A stretch of 64,000 bases of DNA from Flavobacteriales bacterium UBA852 (GCA_002295925.1 DBGO01000013.1:248001-312000), one strand, 5' to 3'. Positions 25,948 through 34,620 are shown, numbered from the stretch's first letter. The notes: generated from the letters alone by a model not told the origin. Program-made: numbers and translations.

Positions 25948-26871
25948 ATGACAATACCTAAATCAAACATCGCTTTTTTAATATTTGCATCGATTATTTC
26001 TCTGTTAACCGCTTGCTCGGGCAACGAACCCGAACAAGATACCGAAGTGCAGAAGACAGATACAACAGTAAACAAAGAAATATCGGCCGTTACCAAAGTA
26101 AGAATTGAAAAAACACAAAAAATATTTTACAGCGTACCGTCTCCGGCAGAAACTGCAGATATGTTCAAGAAAGCCGGTTTAGAATACAATAAAGATATTT
26201 TGAATCCTTACAATAATGTGTCAAAATATTCAACACAATTTGCCAAAGCTATAAATTTAGGTGTTTACGGTGCCGATTTAAGTTATGCCAACATTTTTGA
26301 GCAAACACAAGAATCAATGTTGTATATGAACTGTGCCAAAAAATTAGCCGATGAGCTCGGTGTATCAGGCGCTTTTGATGCCGCAACAATGGAACGTTTC
26401 GAAGAAAATGTAAACAACAAAGATTCCTTACTTTCTTTAATTTCGGATACATATTGGGTTATAGATGATTATTTAAAAGAAAACGACCAAGAAGAAACCG
26501 CCGCATTGATTATCGTTGGTGGATGGATAGAAGGATTGTATTTAGGAACCGCCATGCTCGATGAAAATATGGACAACACAGAACTGATGCAGCGCATTGC
26601 CGAGCAAAAATACTCTTTCGAAAACCTGATGGGACTGTTAAACTCTTTTGAAAACAATCCCAATATTGACAGAATAAAAGAAATGATGAAACCATTGGAA
26701 GAAGCTTTTGCAAAAATTAACCTCGATGCAGGCGAAACCACTGCAACAACCAACGACGAAGGCGTTACTACCATTGGAAGCACCAATGAAAACACAAATG
26801 TTACTGCAGAACAAATTTTAGGCATAAAAAATGCAGTTACCCAAATAAGAAATCAATTTATTCAATTTTAA
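25948..26871 (+). CDS. Lipoprotein of unknown function
   Basis: A 307-residue lipoprotein; the lipobox LLTAC puts the lipidated Cys at about residue 22, with a Ser-Gly at +2/+3 suggesting transfer to the outer membrane. The mature part is mostly helical and acidic (for example NLGVYGADLSYANIFEQ, then IIVGGWIEGLYLGTAML). I recognise no named domain. Start at ATG 25948; the frame is open to 25885. It leads a three-gene unit with gaps of 10 and 0 bases. Confidence 0.75.
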   Translation: MTIPKSNIAFLIFASIISLLTACSGNEPEQDTEVQKTDTTVNKEISAVTKVRIEKTQKIFYSVPSPAETADMFKKAGLEYNKDILNPYNNVSKYSTQFAKAINLGVYGADLSYANIFEQTQESMLYMNCAKKLADELGVSGAFDAATMERFEENVNNKDSLLSLISDTYWVIDDYLKENDQEETAALIIVGGWIEGLYLGTAMLDENMDNTELMQRIAEQKYSFENLMGLLNSFENNPNIDRIKEMMKPLEEAFAKINLDAGETTATTNDEGVTTIGSTNENTNVTAEQILGIKNAVTQIRNQFIQF

Positions 26872-26881
26872 ATTGTAAGAT

Positions 26882-27316
26882 ATGAAAATTACTAAAGCTA
26901 TACTTTTCTCTACATTATCTCTTATGCTTGCTTTTTCTGCTCAAGCACAATGCAAGCGATTTACAAAAAAATATTGCTTACCTACACTTACCCCATTTGT
27001 TTACAATGGGCAACTTACTTCTGCCTTAATGGCTCCCGGAGAGTCGGCAGAAATAATGATGACATTTACACCCGGACACGATTATCGTTTATTGTTTTGC
27101 GGACAAGAAGTGATAGGAGAAGTAATGTTTAAAATAATGGATAAAAACCGCAAAGTGCTTTACGAACGCCGAAAACCCGAACAAAAATCGTATTTCGATT
27201 TTAATGTTACAACTACACAACAGTTTATTGTTGAGGTGTATATACCAAATAAAGAAACACCTAACGAAATTGTGCCAACAGGTTGTGTTACGCTAATGGT
27301 TGGGTATAAAGATTAA
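26882..27316 (+). CDS. Small secreted protein of unknown function
   Basis: A 144-residue exported protein with a signal peptide ending FSAQAQ. The mature part starts CKRFTKKYCLP and contains a further Cys pair (FCGQ and PTGC), probably making disulfides. The rest reads as beta strands (YRLLFCGQEVIGEVMFKIMD, FNVTTTQQFIVEVYIP). Not recognised. Middle gene of the unit; the next ATG follows its stop codon directly. Confidence 0.7.
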   Translation: MKITKAILFSTLSLMLAFSAQAQCKRFTKKYCLPTLTPFVYNGQLTSALMAPGESAEIMMTFTPGHDYRLLFCGQEVIGEVMFKIMDKNRKVLYERRKPEQKSYFDFNVTTTQQFIVEVYIPNKETPNEIVPTGCVTLMVGYKD

Positions 27317-27829
27317 ATGATTCGCTATTTTGCCATATTATTTTTAGTTGCTTTTTTTGGTTGTAAAAATGCCGAAAAGAATACAACCAATAATGACAGT
27401 AATGTTGATGTTTCTGCGAATATTATCCCTTCAACAGAGATTGTAGAAATTGCTCAAGGGCAAAACAGCGGCTTTACAAAACAAACATTTGAAGTTATTT
27501 ATACCAAAGAACAATTTGCTCAATATTGGGATACGGCATATAAAAATTATCTTGAAAAACCTCCGCTGCCAAAAATAGATTTTGAAAACGAAAATGTATT
27601 GCTGGTGGCTGCCGGGACAAAAAACACCGGCGGATATACTATTTATATCAATTCTGATAAACCCAATGTGAAAGGACAAAGCATACTTTTTACGGTAATT
27701 CTCGAAAAACCTGGCAAAAACTGCATTGTTACCGAAGCCCTTACTTCACCTTTCAGGTTTTACAGCATTCAAAAAGTTCCCGGGCCTGTAGGATTTGCTC
27801 TGCAAGAAATAACAAAAGAGTGTAAATAA
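27317..27829 (+). CDS. PrcB-like C-terminal domain lipoprotein
   Basis: A 170-residue lipoprotein (lipobox AFFGC, Cys16). The C-terminal half, VLLVAAGTKNTGGYTI ... PGKNCIVTEALTSPF ... PVGF, matches the PrcB C-terminal domain, first known from a spirochaete protease-complex subunit. No PrtP-like protease is next to it, so the name describes fold rather than role. Last gene of the three-gene unit. Confidence 0.75.
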   Translation: MIRYFAILFLVAFFGCKNAEKNTTNNDSNVDVSANIIPSTEIVEIAQGQNSGFTKQTFEVIYTKEQFAQYWDTAYKNYLEKPPLPKIDFENENVLLVAAGTKNTGGYTIYINSDKPNVKGQSILFTVILEKPGKNCIVTEALTSPFRFYSIQKVPGPVGFALQEITKECK

Positions 27830-27855
27830 TGTAGGTTAAGGAAATTTGAAAAAGA

Positions 27856-27886
27856 TTGATATAAATCATTCTTTAAAGTATATTTG
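27856..27886 (+). promoter_or_regulatory. Promoter of the APS reductase gene
   Basis: TTG (27856-27858), a 20-base spacer and TATATTTG (27879-27886). The transcript would start near 27893. This makes the in-frame TTG at 27898 an unlikely start and supports the ATG at 27919. Confidence 0.55.
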
Positions 27887-27918
27887 AATTTGTAGATTTG
27901 TCCAATACAATAAGTAAA

Positions 27919-28587
27919 ATGTACAAAGAGCTGATTTTTAATTTCGAAAAGAAAATAAACCAATACCGCAAAGAAGGAAAAAAAATATTCGCCACATCAT
28001 CCTTTCAGTCACATAGTTTGCCAATGCTCCATATTATCAGTAAAATCGATAATACAATTCCGGTCTATTATACCAATACAGGATTTTTGTTTCCGCAAAC
28101 ATTACAGTTCAAAGATGCTGTTGCAAAAGACTTTAACCTAAATATCATTGGTTTGGAACCGCCCACGCCTAAAGTTTTTCAAACCGATGAAAACGGACTG
28201 TTTTTATTTGCCTCCGACCCGGATTATTGTTGTTATTTAAATAAAATTCAACCCTTAGAGCCCATTTTGGCAGAAAATGATATTTGGATAAACGGTATTA
28301 GGGCAGATCAAAGCGAAACGCGAAAAAATATGAAGGAAGAGCAACCGGCACCGTTCAATACCTTACGCTATCACCCGATGTTGCATTGGACATCAAAAAT
28401 GATATATCAATACATTCACGATAATAATCTGCCGGCACATCCGCTTGAAAAAGAGGGGTATATAAGCATCGGTTGCGAACCTTGCACAACTAAATTTTTT
28501 GATGAAGGAAATGAGCGAAATGCACGGTGGTTTGGAATGAATAAAACCGAGTGCGGATTACACACCGAATTAGTTTCAAAAAAATAA
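27919..28587 (+). CDS. cysH: Adenylyl-sulfate (APS/PAPS) reductase, [4Fe-4S] type
   Basis: A 222-residue assimilatory reductase that makes sulfite from activated sulfate. The cluster-binding CC (104-105) and CxxC (186-189) mark the iron-sulfur form, which generally prefers APS. The catalytic cysteine is in ECGLH (211-215) at the C-terminus, and GIRADQSETR is the conserved Arg-rich loop. The N-terminal PP-loop is altered (FATSSFQSHS). It has its own promoter and is followed after 4 bases by an epimerase gene. The other sulfate genes are 18 kb away. Confidence 0.88.
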   Translation: MYKELIFNFEKKINQYRKEGKKIFATSSFQSHSLPMLHIISKIDNTIPVYYTNTGFLFPQTLQFKDAVAKDFNLNIIGLEPPTPKVFQTDENGLFLFASDPDYCCYLNKIQPLEPILAENDIWINGIRADQSETRKNMKEEQPAPFNTLRYHPMLHWTSKMIYQYIHDNNLPAHPLEKEGYISIGCEPCTTKFFDEGNERNARWFGMNKTECGLHTELVSKK

Positions 28588-28591
28588 AACT

Positions 28592-29509
28592 ATGGCAAAA
28601 ATTTTATTGACAGGAGGCGCAGGATACATAGGTAGTGAGTTGGTTTATCACTTGGCTCAGCATCCTCAAGTGGAAAAAATTGTGATTTATGATAATTTGT
28701 CAAATGCCAATTACAATTTATTTATCGGGTTGAGAAAAATTCCCAATCCACAAAAAATAGAATTGATAAAAGCTGATATTTTAGATGGAAGAAATCTGAA
28801 AAAAGCACTTCAAGATATTGATATAGTGTATCATTTGGCTGCATTTGTCAATACACCGTTTAGCGACAATAACTCGCACAGTTTTGAGCAGATAAATAAT
28901 TGGGGAACGGCACAAGTGGTAGATGCTGTAGAACAATCGGACGTTAAAAAGTTTGTTTTTGCCAGCAGTGTTTCGGTTTACGGAAGCAGCGAAAATAAAG
29001 TTTCAGAAAATACTCCGCTAAATCCCAAAACATATTACGGAATATCAAAAATGCGTGCTGAAGAACACGTGCAACGATTGATTGGCAAAAAAGAAACATA
29101 CATTGTGCGGCTGGGTAATGTTTACGGATACAGCAAAAACATTCGTATTCATTCGGTTATCAATAAAATGATGTTTGATGCCAATTTTCATAATCGCATT
29201 AAAATAAATGGCTCGGGAAATCAGAAAAGGGCGTTTATTTATATGAAAAATGCAACAAAAATTTTAAGTGCATTTGTAGAGAATCATTATGATAAATTAA
29301 TCTTCAATGCTGTTGACAATAACTACTCTATCAACGAACTGGTGATGGTTTTGAAAGAAATTTATCCTTCGCTTGAAATGTTATATATCAATCAACATTT
29401 GCCTATGCGAAGTATTGAAGTAGAACCTTCAAATGATTTCGAAAACCTTAATTTGCAAAGCGACTTTAAACAAAATCTGATTCATTACAAAGAAATGTTT
29501 ACTTTTTAA
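28592..29509 (+). CDS. NAD-dependent epimerase/dehydratase (extended SDR)
   Basis: A 305-residue sugar-nucleotide-type enzyme. GGAGYIGSE is the NAD-binding motif at the N-terminus, and VYHLAAFVN and the YYGISKMRAEE catalytic Tyr-Lys pair follow. The N-terminal block resembles UDP-glucose 4-epimerases, but the exact substrate is not clear. It follows cysH after 4 bases; a functional link to sulfur is not obvious. Confidence 0.82.
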   Translation: MAKILLTGGAGYIGSELVYHLAQHPQVEKIVIYDNLSNANYNLFIGLRKIPNPQKIELIKADILDGRNLKKALQDIDIVYHLAAFVNTPFSDNNSHSFEQINNWGTAQVVDAVEQSDVKKFVFASSVSVYGSSENKVSENTPLNPKTYYGISKMRAEEHVQRLIGKKETYIVRLGNVYGYSKNIRIHSVINKMMFDANFHNRIKINGSGNQKRAFIYMKNATKILSAFVENHYDKLIFNAVDNNYSINELVMVLKEIYPSLEMLYINQHLPMRSIEVEPSNDFENLNLQSDFKQNLIHYKEMFTF

Positions 29510-29524
29510 TCGTTAGTAAAATTT

Positions 29525-29555
29525 TTGTAAAATAAAGTAAAAAGCATTATATTCG
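29525..29555 (+). promoter_or_regulatory. Promoter of the membrane protein gene at 29581
   Basis: TTG (29525-29527), a 20-base spacer and TATATTCG (29548-29555), one base off consensus. The gene starts 25 bases later. Confidence 0.5.
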
Positions 29556-29580
29556 CTTATTAACAATAAATTTTACTTAT

Positions 29581-30039
29581 ATGCTCAAAACCGGACGAAT
29601 TTTATACTATATCATTGGCGTTATTGGTGTTGCATTTGGCGGATATTATCTTTTTGTAAATAATATGGCACCCTATCATTATGCCTTTATGCAAATGGAT
29701 AAGGAACAAATAGATGCTTTTAATCCGCGAATTTTAGAATTGATGATTGCCCTTAAACACATTGCCGGCGCTTGTTTTATCGGTATAGGAATTATTACGC
29801 TGTTTATTGCCTCTCGTATAAAAGCCGGAAGCGAAAATATTTGTATTTACAACTTGGGGTTATTTTTAATGTTGCTCATCTCAAACTCTACGGTGTTGTA
29901 TATCAGCTATCATGTAGCGCAACAAATTGATAAAGGCCCAAAACCACCATGGTATTTGTCCGCAGTGATTGTGTTATTGCTGCTGGGGGCATTTGCCGCT
30001 GTTAGCAAAGGCAGAAAGGAAGTAAATTGTGCGTGTTAA
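29581..30039 (+). CDS. Four-helix membrane protein of unknown function
   Basis: A 152-residue protein with four hydrophobic segments (about residues 8-28, 58-80, 92-112 and 122-142). Nothing in it identifies a family. The C-terminus ends in NCAC. The stop codon overlaps that of the convergent DUF6150 gene (30036-30039). Confidence 0.7.
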   Translation: MLKTGRILYYIIGVIGVAFGGYYLFVNNMAPYHYAFMQMDKEQIDAFNPRILELMIALKHIAGACFIGIGIITLFIASRIKAGSENICIYNLGLFLMLLISNSTVLYISYHVAQQIDKGPKPPWYLSAVIVLLLLGAFAAVSKGRKEVNCAC

Positions 30040-30374
30040 AATTTAAGCAAGTGCATCTTGCTTTTATTTCGCCATCCTGCTTGACTTTCGTAATCGACAA
30101 TATATATTTTTAAGTCAGCTTGGCTCTCGTAATCGACAAAATACACTTTTTTGTCGGCTTGCGATTCGTATTTTACAACATACCAAAGTCCGTCTTTTGT
30201 TGCTTGGCTTTCATATTTTACCATATAAACCAAAAGGTCGGCTTGGCTCTCGTAATTGACAATGTAAACTTTTAAATCAGCTTGACTTTCATAATCTACT
30301 TTATATATTTTTTGTGCGAATAAAGAACTTGTAGTTAATGTCAATACAAAAAGAAAAAATAATAATTTTTTCAT
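30036..30374 (-). CDS. DUF6150 secreted repeat protein (YESQA repeats)
   Basis: A 112-residue exported protein with a signal peptide (1-20, ending LFAQ). The mature chain is built from six tandem 12-residue units of the form V-x-YESQA-D-x-x-x-Y, one of which carries a short insert (TKDGLW). It ends with GWRNKSKMHLLKF. This matches DUF6150, which is restricted mainly to Bacteroidota and has no known function. The alternating pattern predicts short beta strands, perhaps a small solenoid or barrel. Confidence 0.8.
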   Translation of the reverse strand: MKKLLFFLFVLTLTTSSLFAQKIYKVDYESQADLKVYIVNYESQADLLVYMVKYESQATKDGLWYVVKYESQADKKVYFVDYESQADLKIYIVDYESQAGWRNKSKMHLLKF

Positions 30375-30388
30375 GATAATCGGTGTGT

Positions 30389-30874
30389 TTAAGGTTTAAT
30401 TAATTCATCACTTTCGGCAACATTGCTTTTCATCAACGCCCGGTCTATAATATAAAAAGAATATTTAAACGTGTCGTTTGGTGTAAAAGGATTGAATGAC
30501 AACGGTTCCATTCGGATGGTAATAGTGCCGTCAATTTCTTTATTTACTCCTTCGGGTTCAATGTATGGTATGCGGTACCAAAATAACGAATCGGATACCG
30601 TTGTGTCTTTTACAAACTCACCATTTACTTTTTCATAATAAGTAACAAACAAATCATAATCGTAAGGTGGTTCTGTTTCTTGCTCTTTTAAACCGATATC
30701 GCCATTTAAGTCATGATAATAAAAGGTTAAAAAACCCGTAGTGGAATCTTGGGCAAAAGAAAAATCTTCAAATCGTATTTCCGGCGCTGTAGGCGGATGA
30801 CTTTCTTTTTTACAACCAACAACAGTGATTAATACTAATCCGACAATTATAATATGTAATTTTGTTCCAAACAT
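30389..30874 (-). CDS. Lipoprotein of unknown function
   Basis: A 161-residue lipoprotein with the lipobox TVVGC (Cys21) followed by KKES. The mature part has FYYHDLNGDIGLKEQE and PYDYDLFVTYYEKVNGEF, a pattern common in Bacteroidota outer-membrane lipoproteins with an immunoglobulin-like fold. No named domain. It lies 15 bases upstream of the DUF6150 gene, so the two are probably one operon. Its start overlaps the start of the divergent acyl-protein synthetase gene. Confidence 0.72.
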   Translation of the reverse strand: MFGTKLHIIIVGLVLITVVGCKKESHPPTAPEIRFEDFSFAQDSTTGFLTFYYHDLNGDIGLKEQETEPPYDYDLFVTYYEKVNGEFVKDTTVSDSLFWYRIPYIEPEGVNKEIDGTITIRMEPLSFNPFTPNDTFKYSFYIIDRALMKSNVAESDELIKP

Positions 30875-31866
30875 TTAATAATTTGAACCTCCGGCAAAAA
30901 ATATTCCACATTTCATCTGATGTAGAATTTAACGATACAGCTTTACAAATGTTTCGTTTTCAGTATCAAAATAATGCTGTTTATCAAAAATACTGTAATT
31001 TTTTAAATAAAAACCCGCAAAACATTGATAATGTTAACCAAATTCCTTTTTTGCCGGTAGAGTTTTTCAAAACACAACCCATTTGTTCTTCTCCTAAACA
31101 ACCTCAAATAATTTTTACCAGCAGTGGCACAACCGGAATGCAACAAAGCAAACATCCTGTGGTAGATTTATCAATTTATGAAACTTCTTTTTTCAAAGCT
31201 TTTGAACAATTTTTCGGTAAGACGGATGATTTTTGTTTTTTTGCTTTGCTTCCTTCTTACTTAGAGCGTGAAGGGTCTTCATTAATTTATATGGCCGAAA
31301 AACTTATTGAAAAATCTACCTATAAGCAAAGCGGTTTTTATTTGTATAATCACAATGAATTGATAGAAAATTTAAAAACGAACGAACAGCAAAATATACC
31401 GACAATTCTGTTGGGCGTAACATTTGCTTTGCTCGATTTGGCAGATAAATGGCCAAAAGATTTCCGGTTAAAAAACACTGTTGTAATAGAAACCGGCGGA
31501 ATGAAAGGTCGCAGAAAGGAAATGATAAGAGAAGAGCTGCACAGAGCGTTAAAATCGGCTTTTGGTGTTGATTACATAGCTTCGGAATATGGAATGACCG
31601 AATTGCTTTCGCAAGCATATATGAAAGAAAATACCGTTTTTCAATCGCCTCCGTGGATGAAAATTTTAATTCGCGATGTAAATGACCCGTTTACTTATTT
31701 ACCGAAAGGAAAAGCCGGTGGTATCAATATAATAGATTTAGCCAATATTTATTCGTGTTCTTTTATCGAAACAAAAGATTTGGGCAGAATTACTTCCGAA
31801 GGGTTTGAGGTGCTTGGCCGCTTTGACAACAGCGATATTAGAGGTTGTAATTTATTGGTTCAATAA
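30862..31866 (+). CDS. LuxE/PaaK-like acyl-protein synthetase
   Basis: A 334-residue adenylate-forming enzyme of the LuxE family. The ATP-binding loop FTSSGTTG is near residue 90, and IASEYGMTELLSQAY near 240 and GGINIIDLAN later are typical. LuxE activates fatty acids; related PaaK activates phenylacetate. It adjoins paaABCD but is convergent to it. No ATG exists in the first 30 codons. I annotate the TTG at 30862; the TTG at 30883 is an alternative, since a TAATTTTG box (30857-30864) overlaps the first one. Confidence 0.8.
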   Translation: MFQTFNNLNLRQKIFHISSDVEFNDTALQMFRFQYQNNAVYQKYCNFLNKNPQNIDNVNQIPFLPVEFFKTQPICSSPKQPQIIFTSSGTTGMQQSKHPVVDLSIYETSFFKAFEQFFGKTDDFCFFALLPSYLEREGSSLIYMAEKLIEKSTYKQSGFYLYNHNELIENLKTNEQQNIPTILLGVTFALLDLADKWPKDFRLKNTVVIETGGMKGRRKEMIREELHRALKSAFGVDYIASEYGMTELLSQAYMKENTVFQSPPWMKILIRDVNDPFTYLPKGKAGGINIIDLANIYSCSFIETKDLGRITSEGFEVLGRFDNSDIRGCNLLVQ

Positions 31867-31874
31867 TTTAAAAT

Positions 31875-32369
31875 TTATAAGCATTTGAAATATTCAAACG
31901 GCTCAAGGCAATCGTTACATTTATAAAGTGCTTTGCAAGCGGTTGACCCAAACTGACTAATCAATTCGGTGTTTGTACTTTTACAACGCGGACATCTGAC
32001 CGTAGGCTCTTTTCCTAATATAGCCGCTTTGTCGTAAGATTTTTGTGCAGGTGGAGCAATGCCGTATTTTTCCAGCTTTTTCTTGGCTTCATCGGTTATC
32101 CAATCGGTTGTCCAAGCAGGGTCGTAAACCGTTTCAATATGCACATTTTCGTCCAAACCCTTTTCTTTCAATGTTTGCGTTATATCATCTTCAAATCGCT
32201 TCATAGCCGGGCAACCACTGTATGTAGGCGTTATGTAAATAATAATTTCACCTGAAGGTTTTTCTTCTACCTTGCGTAAAACACCCAATTCTTCAATGGT
32301 AATAACCGGAATTTCCGGGTCTGGAATATCTTTAATAGCATTCCATATTTTAGTTTCTTTTTCGTTCAT
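31875..32369 (-). CDS. paaD: Phenylacetyl-CoA epoxidase subunit PaaD
   Basis: A 164-residue protein with an N-terminal MIP18/DUF59 domain (DIPDPEIPVITIEELGV, then TPTYSGCPA) and a C-terminal zinc-ribbon-like region with four or more Cys (CPRCKST, then CNDC). PaaD is needed for maturation of the epoxidase, probably iron-sulfur assembly for PaaE. Normal length. It is separated from paaC by a 73-base gap that contains a terminator hairpin. Confidence 0.93.
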   Translation of the reverse strand: MNEKETKIWNAIKDIPDPEIPVITIEELGVLRKVEEKPSGEIIIYITPTYSGCPAMKRFEDDITQTLKEKGLDENVHIETVYDPAWTTDWITDEAKKKLEKYGIAPPAQKSYDKAAILGKEPTVRCPRCKSTNTELISQFGSTACKALYKCNDCLEPFEYFKCL

Positions 32370-32401
32370 TTTAATGCAGATATTTGATTACTGTTTAAAG
32401 C

Positions 32402-32432
32402 AAAAAAATCCCTCAATCAACTGATTGAGGGA
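32402..32432 (-). terminator. Terminator-like hairpin between paaC and paaD
   Basis: An 11-bp perfect stem (TCCCTCAATCA at 32409-32419, TGATTGAGGGA at 32422-32432), followed on the minus strand by seven T residues (complement of 32402-32408). It should stop or lower transcription from paaABC into paaD. Confidence 0.75.
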
Positions 32433-32442
32433 AAAAGTTAAA

Positions 32443-33204
32443 TTACCATTGAGCATCGGGATATGCTCGTGGTAAATATTGCATATCTGTAAGAATGTAT
32501 CCTAAATATTCGGAATGAATACCTTCGCGTTTTGCTCCGGTTTGCATCCATCCGTCTTCGGGACGGGTTAATGTAGCTTCTGCCAATACTTTGTTTACGG
32601 TTTCATCCCATTCGGCTTTTACAAGTGTTAAGTCCACTCCAATACCTTCTTTTAATACTGTTTCGTCCACTTCGTCCATTTCAAACAACTCGCCGGTATA
32701 TTCCCATAAGTCGTTTAGCGATTTTTGTACACGGTTGTGGCTTTCTTCGGTTCCGTCTCCTAAACGAATCACCCAATTGGCTGAGTGTCGCAAATGGTAT
32801 TTTACTTCTTTAACGGCTTTGTGGGCAATAGCGCTCAGTGTTTCGTCTTTGCTTTTGGTAAGCATTTGAAAAAAGGGTAATTCATAAGCATCGAACAAAA
32901 ATTGACGGACAATGCTGTACCCGAAATCTCCTTTGGGCAATTCGGTAATAATGCTGTTATAAAATTGACGTTCGGGTCTTTTGTAAGCCAAATCATCGGC
33001 TGAGCGTCCTTTGCCTTCAACTTCGGCGGCATATTGCAATAATGCTTGTGCTTCACCGGTCAAGTCAAGGGCTATATTTGTCAAGGCCAAATCTTCTTCC
33101 AGCGTAGGTCCGTAACTGCACCATTCTGCCAATCGATGACCTAAAATCAAGTCGTTGTCGCCTATGCGAAGAGTGTATTTAAATAATGCTTCTTGTGTTG
33201 TCAT
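32443..33204 (-). CDS. paaC: Phenylacetyl-CoA epoxidase subunit PaaC
   Basis: A 253-residue structural subunit with a ferritin-like helical fold that pairs with PaaA. GDNDLILGHRLAEWCSYGP at the N-terminus, WVIRLGDGTEESH and the final HSEYLGYILTDMQ are typical. PaaC lacks the di-iron site and supports PaaA. It follows paaB after 12 bases. Confidence 0.94.
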   Translation of the reverse strand: MTTQEALFKYTLRIGDNDLILGHRLAEWCSYGPTLEEDLALTNIALDLTGEAQALLQYAAEVEGKGRSADDLAYKRPERQFYNSIITELPKGDFGYSIVRQFLFDAYELPFFQMLTKSKDETLSAIAHKAVKEVKYHLRHSANWVIRLGDGTEESHNRVQKSLNDLWEYTGELFEMDEVDETVLKEGIGVDLTLVKAEWDETVNKVLAEATLTRPEDGWMQTGAKREGIHSEYLGYILTDMQYLPRAYPDAQW

Positions 33205-33216
33205 AAATCTAAGATT

Positions 33217-33504
33217 TTAAATATTTTTTGCACCCTCGGGCATTACATAAAAAGTTGGGTGACGGTATATTTTAGCATTTGACGGTTCGAAAAATTCTTC
33301 TGCATCTTCAGGGTTTGAAGCCGTAATGCATTCCGACGGCACAACCCAAATGCTCGAACCTTCGCTTCTTCTGGTGTAAACATCACGAGCATTTTCCAGT
33401 GCCATTTCGGCATCGGCAGCGTGTAAACTGCCTACGTGTTTGTATGGCAAACCGGTTTTACTTTGTATAAATACTTCCCAAAGAGGTAATTGCGTATCAG
33501 TCAT
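33217..33504 (-). CDS. paaB: Phenylacetyl-CoA epoxidase subunit PaaB
   Basis: A 95-residue small subunit. PLWEVFIQSKTGLPYKHVGSL, followed by ARDVYTRRSEGSSIWVV, is the PaaB signature. It bridges the PaaAC heterodimers. The gap to paaA is 45 bases. Confidence 0.95.
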   Translation of the reverse strand: MTDTQLPLWEVFIQSKTGLPYKHVGSLHAADAEMALENARDVYTRRSEGSSIWVVPSECITASNPEDAEEFFEPSNAKIYRHPTFYVMPEGAKNI

Positions 33505-33549
33505 AGCTTTTATTTTTTGTAATAATTAACTTTTTTATTAATTCTGAAT

Positions 33550-34491
33550 TTATGCTGCAATTTGTTTGTTTTTTTGTTTTTTGGCATAAGCGGCGGCAGC
33601 TTCACGCACCCAACGACCTTCTTCATGCACTTTTTTATGATGATTTAAACGTTTTTTGTTGCAGGGGCCGTTTCCGTTTACAACGCGCCAAAATTCTTCC
33701 CAATCAATTTCGCCAAAATCATAATGACCGCGTTCTTCGTTCCATTTCAAATCGGGGTCGGGAATAGTAAGCCCAATCACTTCGGCTTGTTGAACGGTTT
33801 TGTCAATGAATTTTTGACGCAACTCGTCATTGGTTTCGCGTTTTATTTTCCATTTCATCGCATTGCCGGTATGTGCCGATTCGTTGTCGTGTGGTCCAAA
33901 CATCATTAATGACGGCCACCACCAACGGTTCAATGCATCTTGTGCCATTTCTTTTTGTTCGGGTGTTCCTTGTGCCATTTTTGCCATAATTTCGTACCCT
34001 TGGCGTTGATGAAAACTTTCTTCCATACAAATTTTTATCATAGCACGTGAGTAAGGTCCGTAAGATGTACGTTGTAACGAAACCTGATTGACAATTGCAG
34101 CGCCGTCAACCAACCAACCTATTGCGCCAATATCTGCCCAAGTAAGTGACGGATAATTAAAAATGCTTGAGTATTTGGCTTTTCCGGTGTGTAATTGGTT
34201 TATCATTTCTTCACGGCTAATGCCTAAAGTTTCGGCGGCACTGTAAAGATAAAGTCCGTGACCGGCTTCATCTTGAATTTTTGCCAAAAGAATAATTTTT
34301 GAACGCAGAGAAGGAGCGCGGGTAATCCAGTTTCCTTCCGGTTGCATACCAATTACTTCCGAATGAGCATGTTGAGAAATTTGACGAATCAAATGCTTAC
34401 GGTAGTCCTCCGGCATCCAATCTTTGGGTTCAATTTTTTTTTCGGCATCTATTTTTTGCTGAAATTGTTGCAATTTGTCCAATTCTTCCAT
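33550..34491 (-). CDS. paaA: Phenylacetyl-CoA epoxidase catalytic subunit PaaA
   Basis: A 313-residue di-iron oxygenase that forms the ring 1,2-epoxide of phenylacetyl-CoA. The iron ligands are in QDEAGHGLYLY and CMEESFHQRQGYE. The length agrees with the family when MEELDK (34491) is the start; the frame is open to 34545, but those bases contain the promoter. It begins the paaABC(D) operon. The reductase subunit paaE, the ligase paaK and later pathway genes are not in the window. Confidence 0.95.
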   Translation of the reverse strand: MEELDKLQQFQQKIDAEKKIEPKDWMPEDYRKHLIRQISQHAHSEVIGMQPEGNWITRAPSLRSKIILLAKIQDEAGHGLYLYSAAETLGISREEMINQLHTGKAKYSSIFNYPSLTWADIGAIGWLVDGAAIVNQVSLQRTSYGPYSRAMIKICMEESFHQRQGYEIMAKMAQGTPEQKEMAQDALNRWWWPSLMMFGPHDNESAHTGNAMKWKIKRETNDELRQKFIDKTVQQAEVIGLTIPDPDLKWNEERGHYDFGEIDWEEFWRVVNGNGPCNKKRLNHHKKVHEEGRWVREAAAAYAKKQKNKQIAA

Positions 34492-34514
34492 TTTAAGATA
34501 GTTTAATAATGTTA

Positions 34515-34545
34515 CAAGTTTAATCATTATCAAGCACTTTTCCAA
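34515..34545 (-). promoter_or_regulatory. Promoter of the paa operon
   Basis: On the minus strand TTG (34545-34543), a 20-base spacer and TAAACTTG (34522-34515), one base from consensus. Transcription would begin about 15 bases before the paaA ATG. Confidence 0.5.
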
Positions 34546-34620
34546 TGCTTAAAACATGATTTTTATCAGCCCGAGTAAGTTTTGATAATTGAAAAAAATG
34601 ATTAAAGGAATATGAAGAAT

